DNA of 64,000 bases, taken from NCBI RefSeq assembly GCF_028554725.1, contig NC_071667.1, positions 12,879,501 to 12,943,500 on the forward strand. Reading direction: 5' to 3'. Both the position numbers and the translations under genes were made by a program. Shown piece after piece: positions 58,006 to 64,000 of the stretch. The DNA comes from Zeugodacus cucurbitae. Its lineage: Eukaryota; Arthropoda; Insecta; Diptera; Tephritidae. Position 1 is the stretch's first letter. Every line of letters begins with the position of its first letter. A model generated the notes under the pieces. That model was not told the DNA's origin and did no database searches. It saw nothing but the letters and a program-made list of their open reading frames with translations.

Positions 58006-58023
58006 ATCCGGCTCGAAGGACCA
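58006..58023 (-). other. BEL primer-binding site, tRNA-Tyr type
   Basis: On the minus strand, five bases after the 5' LTR, the sequence is TGGTCCTTCGAGCCGGAT. This is the exact complement of the 3' end of an insect tRNA-Tyr as I know it (ending CCGGCTCGAAGGA plus CCA). It confirms the element's direction. Confidence 0.85.
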
Positions 58024-58028
58024 AAAAA

Positions 58029-58640
58029 TGTCGAGTTAGGTCGACGATGAGGCCGATCCGTTTGAAGAAAAGAGTTTTTGGGTTGAGTTTTCACGTTATA
58101 ATATTTAATGTGTATTAGGAATATATAAAGGGTATGGGTTTGTACATAAATTGTATATATATGTGGTTGTGTGTGTTAACAATTTGGGTTAATTGTTTTA
58201 TGTATAATTAGTTATGATTTAGTGTTAGTGAATATTTAAAATATTGACCTGTTTTATGTTTGAGTTATTCCCTTTTGTGTGTTGAATAGTGTTTTACTCC
58301 TCTCTGTTAGTTGATCTGTGTTCTGTGTAGATTCCTTCTTCTTGTGTTGTATTGGGTTTGGTGTATTTCTGTTCCTCACTTTAAATTGAATGTTGTGTTC
58401 GGATTTGTGTTATTAGTTCTCACTGTAAGTTATGTGTTTTATATGAATTTGGGTTTGTGTTTGGGGTTTTATCACACTTTAAATTGCGCGGGTTTCTGTG
58501 TTCGTGTTGTTCTTCTGTTTTTTTATGTTGTTGTACTCGTAATGTGTGATAAGCGAAGTTGGGGCGGTTTATCTCCTCTGCATTACCTATCTATTACTTT
58601 TTGGAGAGTAATGCAGAGGAGTATTTGTTTGGACTAAACA
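58029..58640 (-). repeat. BEL/Pao 5' LTR
   Basis: 612 bp, three single-base differences from the other LTR (C/G near 58314, C/T near 58522, A/T near 58625). Drives transcription to the left on this map. Confidence 0.93.
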
Positions 58641-58828
58641 AAAGCATTTAAAGTTTCACACTAGCGTGTTGGAGTGCCCTAGCGCTCCTTGTTATTTATC
58701 GAATAACTCTAAAAGCAATTATCGGATAAACTTCAAATTTTCAGAGTATATTTTTAAGATATTACGCTTAACGAAAATGCAAAAAAAAAATTGGATTTTT
58801 GAAATCCTGACTACCCTTAACCCCTTAA

Positions 58829-60595
58829 AGCCTTTGGTGTGCAGTGATTTTGATGCCACGCTGTTGCATTCCCACCATCAATTTGAACATTAGAACACCT
58901 TTTTGAGAGCTTTGCATTAATTATGTGTAAACTCAGGTGCGCCAACAAACACATCTCCGCGGCTCCTATGCAAGTGGTAGCTATGCAAGTGGAAGCTGTG
59001 CAAGTGAGCGTAACTGCAAGTGCGTAGCGGTATGAACACATTTCATTTCAAGTTGTTGTGAGTGTGCAGCCGACCTCGACCCATTTTCAACTAAAGGTGC
59101 ACAGTTATTGCCAACGAGTGGCAAAACGTCGTCATAATTGGCGAGTGCGCGGCTGCACAGAGTACCATCAAAAGGGCGGAAGGCAAAGTAGAAATGCACG
59201 CAATGACTGGCAATGGTGAGCGCTGTGCGCAAAAGTGTCAGTGCTTTTCAGTCATGCAGGTCAACAGAGTGACGGCCAATTAAACAATAGTCACAGTGGC
59301 AGAACGGCATTTCTAATCAAAATGAGCATAATGCTGTTGATTGCAATTATGATTATTATTAAAAAAAAATTGTAATAATCAAATACATATTTGTATATTT
59401 TACTAATTCACTTGTGACAATGACTCTATGATGGTTTTTTCTCCAGTTTAGTAGATTATCCTTTGCGGGTTTCGACTCTAAGAACTACACTCCACTTGCA
59501 ATGCGGCACCAAACTGAGCGTAGCGTCCGCTCTCAACTAAGCTGAGCCATTAGGCTGTCATAAGTGCGTAAGCATGCAACCAACCAACGAAATGGAAACG
59601 CGAAATTTAACGCCAGTTTAAAGTGATCACTCACACGTGGCGAATGCGCATTCAAACCATATATGCGTGTGTACTAATTCATAGAATTACTTAAGGGTCA
59701 TATTTATGCGCGCAGTAACCACATGAGTAACCCAACTAACCATTTTGTTTGTAATTAATATGAAATGGAATTGATATGCGTAGGTAAATTTGACTTTCAT
59801 AGTCTTAACTTATTAGCTTTAATACAATCTATTGCATCAGAGATTTTATTTTTTACTTTTTATATTTGGGAAGTTTAGGAAATATTTAATTCGTGAACCA
59901 TTTGTCAGAATCAATTGGCGTAAATTAGACATATTTATGTAGCAGGCAATCTCATGTTTTATTACGTGGTGTATATTTCCATATTTGCTTACTTACATGC
60001 ATACATTAAATACTCAGCTATGCATATATTATACACAGGTACTTACGCATTGCTGCTTTGTTATACATACATACACTGCGTATACGCGACATTTTTGTGG
60101 TGTGCAAATACTCATATGCACATGCATACTTATACTTACATGCATGCATATGTAAATAAAATATTTAAATTTGAATTTACCTTTCACTGCGGCAGCATTA
60201 TTGTCAACACATAGTCACATATACATCCATACATGCATACATGTCCATGGATGTGTGTGCGGTAAGGCAAGAGTTTATGCATGTATTCACACACTTACAC
60301 CAGTAGCTCACACTCTCATTGCCGCCCTTAACAATAGAGGTATTGAAGTACACGCGCAACGACATAAATTACTACTTGTAATTGTGTGCCACAAAATGTT
60401 GCGTATACGCAATGGTTGTCTTGGTGTTGTGCGTAGGCGGTCTTAAGTAAGATGCTTGTAATGTGTAAAGGGTTCCCAGGCTATATTACTTGAGGCAATG
60501 TTATTATTATAATTTTCTTTGGAAACATCAAATTCTAAATACATGCCCGATTCGTAAGGCATATTGAATAGGATATTATTTGATAAGATATATAA
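58829..60595. other. Intergenic DNA, nothing firm
   Basis: Contains a small local repetition (ATGCAAGTGG, GCTATGCAAG around 58970-59005) and CATACATGCAT-type microsatellite sequence at 59990-60290. The open frames are short and overlap on both strands. Confidence 0.35.
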
Positions 60596-61551
60596 CAAGT
60601 AAGGAAAGGCTAAGTTCGGGTTCAACCGAAAATTTTATACTCCCGCAATTTATTGCTATATTTTTATTAATATAACACACAATTTGACCATATATTCGGT
60701 ATATAGTCCGATAGAAAAACGAAAATTATCATATATAGTATATAGGCTGAGGTAATTCCTGAACCGATTTCACTCTTTTCCAACAAGATAAAATATATCG
60801 AAGACTATACACTCACTTAATTTTGCTAAGATATACCGCATATTAAACGATTTATAAGGCCCATCGTATTTTTGAAAAATGTGGGATCAAGGAAAAGTTA
60901 TGACCCGAGTTTAACCATTTTTGGTACAGAGGCAAATTATTATAAGAAAAAGTTTTCCTCTGAATTACATTAAAATATCTGAGAGATTTACTTATATTTT
61001 TGGTGAAAAATTTCCCTTTGGCACTGAGTTCTTCATGTTCGATATCCGCGGCTTTGAAAAGTTATAGTTCGATTTCGACAATTTTGCCACAAGTTATGCC
61101 ACAGACAATATACAGTATTTGTGTAAAGTTTTATTCTCCTATCTTCATTGGTTCCTAATGTATATCCATATTATAAGGTGAAGTTCAAAATTGAGTTATA
61201 TGGGAAGTTGTCGTGGTTGTGAACCGATTTCATCTATTTTCCACACGTGTCGTCAGGGTGTCAAGAAAATATTATATACCGAATTTCCTTTAACTTTTAG
61301 TAATTTTCAACATAACCTTTGTATGGGAGGTGGGCGTGGTTATTATCCGATTTCTTTCATTTTGGACTTTCATTTTTGGACTGTATTAAGAAGTGGCTGA
61401 AAGAAACGACTGCAGAAAATTTGGTTTATATAGCTTTATTGGTTTGCGAGATATATATAACAAACCTATTTGGGGGCGGGGTAACAAATTTTACTTTCAT
61501 AACTTTATTTATGGCTTAGTTATGACGCTTTATAGGTTTTCGGTTTTAACG
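60596..61551 (+). repeat. Long hairpin-ended repeat, copy i (right end missing)
   Basis: Left end CAAGTAAGGAAAGGCTAAG, hairpin GTTCGGGTTCAACCGAAA (last stem base changed), then TTTTATACTCCCGCAA. The body runs to TATAGGTTTTCGGTTTTAAC, where the copy stops before the GTGGCAGTGG box. The section around 61285-61310 is joined with a deletion. Confidence 0.85.
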
Positions 61552-62731
61552 TTTAAGCTCTAAACAAGTCACAAAGGAGATTGTACTACTCTAGGTAAGA
61601 ATAAAATTTTATCGAAAGATGGTTTTATTTAAATCAAAATAACTGAATATATATGTTAATACTATAATTCGGTATGTGAAAGTATAATAATGCATTAACC
61701 CAATCCCATCGTACATGTATGTGTGTGCGTGAATGGACAAACTTGTTTAGTGTAAACTTTAAATAAGTCTCACAAAAGCGCTTTTCATATTAAAGGCTTC
61801 GCTGCTTCAGCTCATTAAATTACAAAGAACACATACATATACGCCAAATGTTACAAAATATGGTATATAGTACAACAATAGCAACAATAAATAATTACAT
61901 TAAATGAAATTGCTGTACTTCTATCACCACAGTCACATATTAAAGTAATTCCTTATCTAAACAAAAAAAAAAGTATTTTCCCACTTCACTTCCCCATTTG
62001 CATATTAACACATATTCATGTATGTGAATAATGCCACACAGCATCTCTGCGTAAATGCCAACCACTCGCATATGCAAATATATGAATATTCTTGAGAAAT
62101 GAACATTGATATTTCAGCATGCCTCGCAGGCTCGCATTTGTTCGTATATGCACTGCTGATGTGCGCATGAGTAGATCGCGTAAATATTTGTTGAATGTTA
62201 GCTGTTTACTTTGCGAACAACCGAATGTGTTATGTGGCAAGTGCACAGCAACTCTTATTCGCGCGGTGTGGCTAGCATTTAACCCGCACATAGCCATACG
62301 AGTAGATGAGCATAAACTTACCGAACAGCATACCTTCAAGCAAAACATTCATACGTGTATTACATATTTGTTTACCATTTGAAGGGTTAAGTTTGTGTAA
62401 TACTCGGTATTACTGAAACTCACACACACACACTCTAAAATACTCACAATTAATTGAATGCATGCGTAGCGTTTTATGTATTTAAATTATTGATGCTGGG
62501 ACGCAGGCTGACATACACATACTTATGAGTGTAATATTCTTGCCATTTTTAAGAGTTGTGGTGGGTTGTACTTTTGCTTTACATCCATGCATGTTTTACC
62601 CTATATATGTACCTATATACATATTCAATATTCAGTAGTATTAAATTTATGTTTATAACTCATACTTCGAATTCTGAGGCATTCAGATATTGGTGCACAC
62701 CACGTACAAAGGACAGCTTCTGAAGGTCCTT
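61552..62731. other. Intergenic DNA, nothing firm
   Basis: AT-rich with a short CA run near 62420. Overlapping opposite-strand frames at 62016-62382 show no domain. Confidence 0.35.
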
Positions 62732-62889
62732 GGAGACGATCAAATAAACTCGTCAAATTCTTAAATGTACTGTTGTCGTCGGTTTTTGTCGGCTACTCGT
62801 ACGCTACACAGATTTGTTGTCGGCTCTGCTTGATGAAAATCAAAAAATTTTGATATTTTAATTTGACGGCCGAAAATTTGATCGTCTCC
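62732..62889. mobile_element. Small inverted-repeat element (putative MITE)
   Basis: 158 bp bounded by the perfect 14-bp inverted repeat GGAGACGATCAAAT / ATTTGATCGTCTCC. The left end, extended as CCTTGGAGACGATCAAATAA, also occurs inverted with few changes at 63254-63283. The centre includes TTGTCGGCTACTCG, which resembles the GCCGGCTACTCG segment of the two-copy MITE family. No target duplication could be fixed. Confidence 0.55.
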
Positions 62890-63253
62890 ATTCATGCTTG
62901 GCGAAAAAAGCACATTTGCTTTCTGGCGTTCAACATAGACGGATGCGCGGACGAAATAAATTGCATATTGCGGTTTATTGAAAGCAGCAATGCTAGGTTA
63001 GGTTGGGTTATGCGAATAAAAATTAAGCATATAATAATCAGGATGAGAAGATGAAGCAATAGGAATTTCTTTTAGAGATTTTGTTTTAAAAAAAATTATC
63101 TTTTTTAAATAAAATTGCAGCAGATGCCAATAAAATCAAATCACCATCCGATGTTTACATAACAACCGAACGCACTCAGATCAAATATAAAATGATGCTT
63201 GACGTGTTTATTTGAACCTTTGCGGGCAAAATACGAGTGAACATATGCAGTGC

Positions 63254-63283
63254 TTGACGTGATTATTTGATCGCCTCCAAGGG
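63254..63283 (-). repeat. Inverted copy of the MITE end at 62724-62755
   Basis: TTATTTGATCGCCTCCAAGG here is the reverse complement of CCTTGGAGACGATCAAATAA at 62729 with one change. A weaker TTGACGTGTTTATTTGAACC copy lies at 63199. These may mark a larger, rearranged inverted-repeat element at 62729-63283. Confidence 0.55.
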
Positions 63284-64000
63284 AATTTACATTGAAAGGG
63301 TCTTCCTTACTGGTTACGTATACGCACCAGTCATTACAACCATGATTATGAAATGGGTATATCAAATACAAAATTTCTTGATTTTCCTTTATATTATTTA
63401 GTTACCGAAGACTAATTAAACTAAGAATTAAGAAATTTTAGTCAGATCTTTGGATTTAAATATGTTTAGAATGAGCCAGCGAAGCGTATGTGTCTAACCA
63501 ATTGCTAAAGATTTAAATTAAAGGCAGAAATCTACGCACTGAAACGCTTAAAATTTGGGGAGATTATTTAAAGTGGTACTATTTCGGAATGTCAAAGTCT
63601 AATTGCTATTATTATTAATATTTTTAATAAGTAGTTCGATAAGCTATGGAATTTCTTGCAAATGATATCTAATTGCCGCCAATACGAACCGATCACTGTA
63701 TTTGTTATCAGTTTGCCTTTCCGCAACCAAATCCAGTACCTTGCAAATTCTGTGTCTAGTCAAGTAATTTAGTTATCAGCAATGCGGCTCAGACATACTT
63801 CCGCTTAGTTCATTTGCAAAGAAAACTATTTTTTTTATTTTTAGAAATATTATTCATGCTCAATGAAGCACAAATTATTTTGTACAAGCATACCAAATAT
63901 GCAAATCTCAATTTGATATGTAATGAAATTTTATTTATATGCTCACCAGACCAGACATGTGTCGGTATATACTATTTGTTGCTGTTATTAGATAATAGCT
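63284..64000. other. Intergenic DNA to window end
   Basis: AT-rich; no gene, repeat terminus or RNA feature recognised. Confidence 0.4.

Larger units (their letters stand above)
53857..58640 (-). mobile_element. BEL/Pao LTR retrotransposon lacking RT and integrase
   Basis: LTRs of 612 bp at 53857-54468 and 58029-58640 (TGTCGAG...CTAAACA) with AAAG on both outer sides. They differ at three sites by eye, about 0.5%. The element runs on the minus strand, so 58029-58640 is the 5' LTR. The internal part is only 3,560 bp: primer site, ~0.8 kb leader, Gag-protease ORF and a short 3' piece. BEL elements normally need another ~3 kb for RT, RNase H and integrase, so this is a non-autonomous form that would need enzymes in trans. 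Confidence 0.93.
46850..58824. mobile_element. TTAA-flanked inverted-repeat element, split by two LTR retrotransposons
   Basis: The left end GGGGTTAGGGTTAG and the right end, reversed, GGGGTTAAGGGTAG are both flanked by TTAA (46846-46849 and 58825-58828), as in piggyBac-type insertion. Its own sequence is only 46850-46910, 53289-53856 and 58641-58824, about 0.8 kb, with no transposase. The two LTR elements account for everything else. The middle piece holds a 102-bp tandem duplication. Family name unknown; the terminal match is short and imperfect after 8 bp, so this is a moderate call. Confidence 0.6.

Noticed and set aside
1..64000. tRNA, rRNA or snRNA genes
   Set aside because: No cloverleaf arms or conserved B-box-like GGTTCAAATCC sequence was found by eye; a covariance search would be decisive.

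Overview
The window is AT-rich, gene-poor nuclear DNA from a higher dipteran. I infer a true fruit fly (Tephritidae, Bactrocera/Ceratitis-like) from the insect-type UGT gene and the mix of mobile elements, but nothing in the sequence proves the species. Only one host gene is clear: a three-exon, membrane-anchored UDP-glycosyltransferase on the + strand (coding exons 8116-8359, 16146-16405, 16469-17527). It has a plausible TATA/Inr core promoter near 7887-7922, poly(A) signals near 17700, and a decayed fragment of a tandem UGT copy just downstream (17885-18122). Its first intron is about 7.8 kb and is largely built of transposons.

Most of the rest is mobile DNA, often nested. (1) Four copies of one RTE-like LINE: a 3' fragment (725-1058, -), an internally deleted copy split by a mariner (2392-4287), a 5'-truncated copy with one main stop (22781-25310), and a copy with both ends and a 13-bp target duplication but many lesions (30089-33077). 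(2) Nine copies of a long repeat without a recognisable protein. Its left end carries a short hairpin and the motif TTTATACTCTCGCAA, which recurs inverted at the right end; three copies are themselves interrupted by LINEs. (3) DNA elements: a DD41D-type mariner, a second deleted mariner, a Tc1-like fragment, a non-autonomous hAT with an exact 8-bp target duplication sitting in the terminal repeat of another inverted-repeat element, a pogo-like MITE, a near-perfect palindrome with a TTA duplication, and a two-copy MITE family.

The most structured block is 46850-58824. A TTAA-flanked inverted-repeat element has been split by two LTR retrotransposons. The first (46911-53288) is a Ty3/gypsy element with apparently identical 381-bp LTRs and one intact 1,432-residue Gag-Pol frame. 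That frame begins with a SAP-like motif and carries a fresh in-frame 141-bp duplication of a zinc knuckle. The second (53857-58640, - strand) is a BEL/Pao element with a tRNA-Tyr-type primer-binding site, an 812-residue Gag-protease ORF and no reverse transcriptase or integrase; in place of pol it carries a second zinc-knuckle plus protease-like module.

No rRNA, tRNA, CRISPR or bacterial-style operon was seen. The remaining intergenic DNA is AT-rich with microsatellites and a few unrecognised short ORFs of low confidence.
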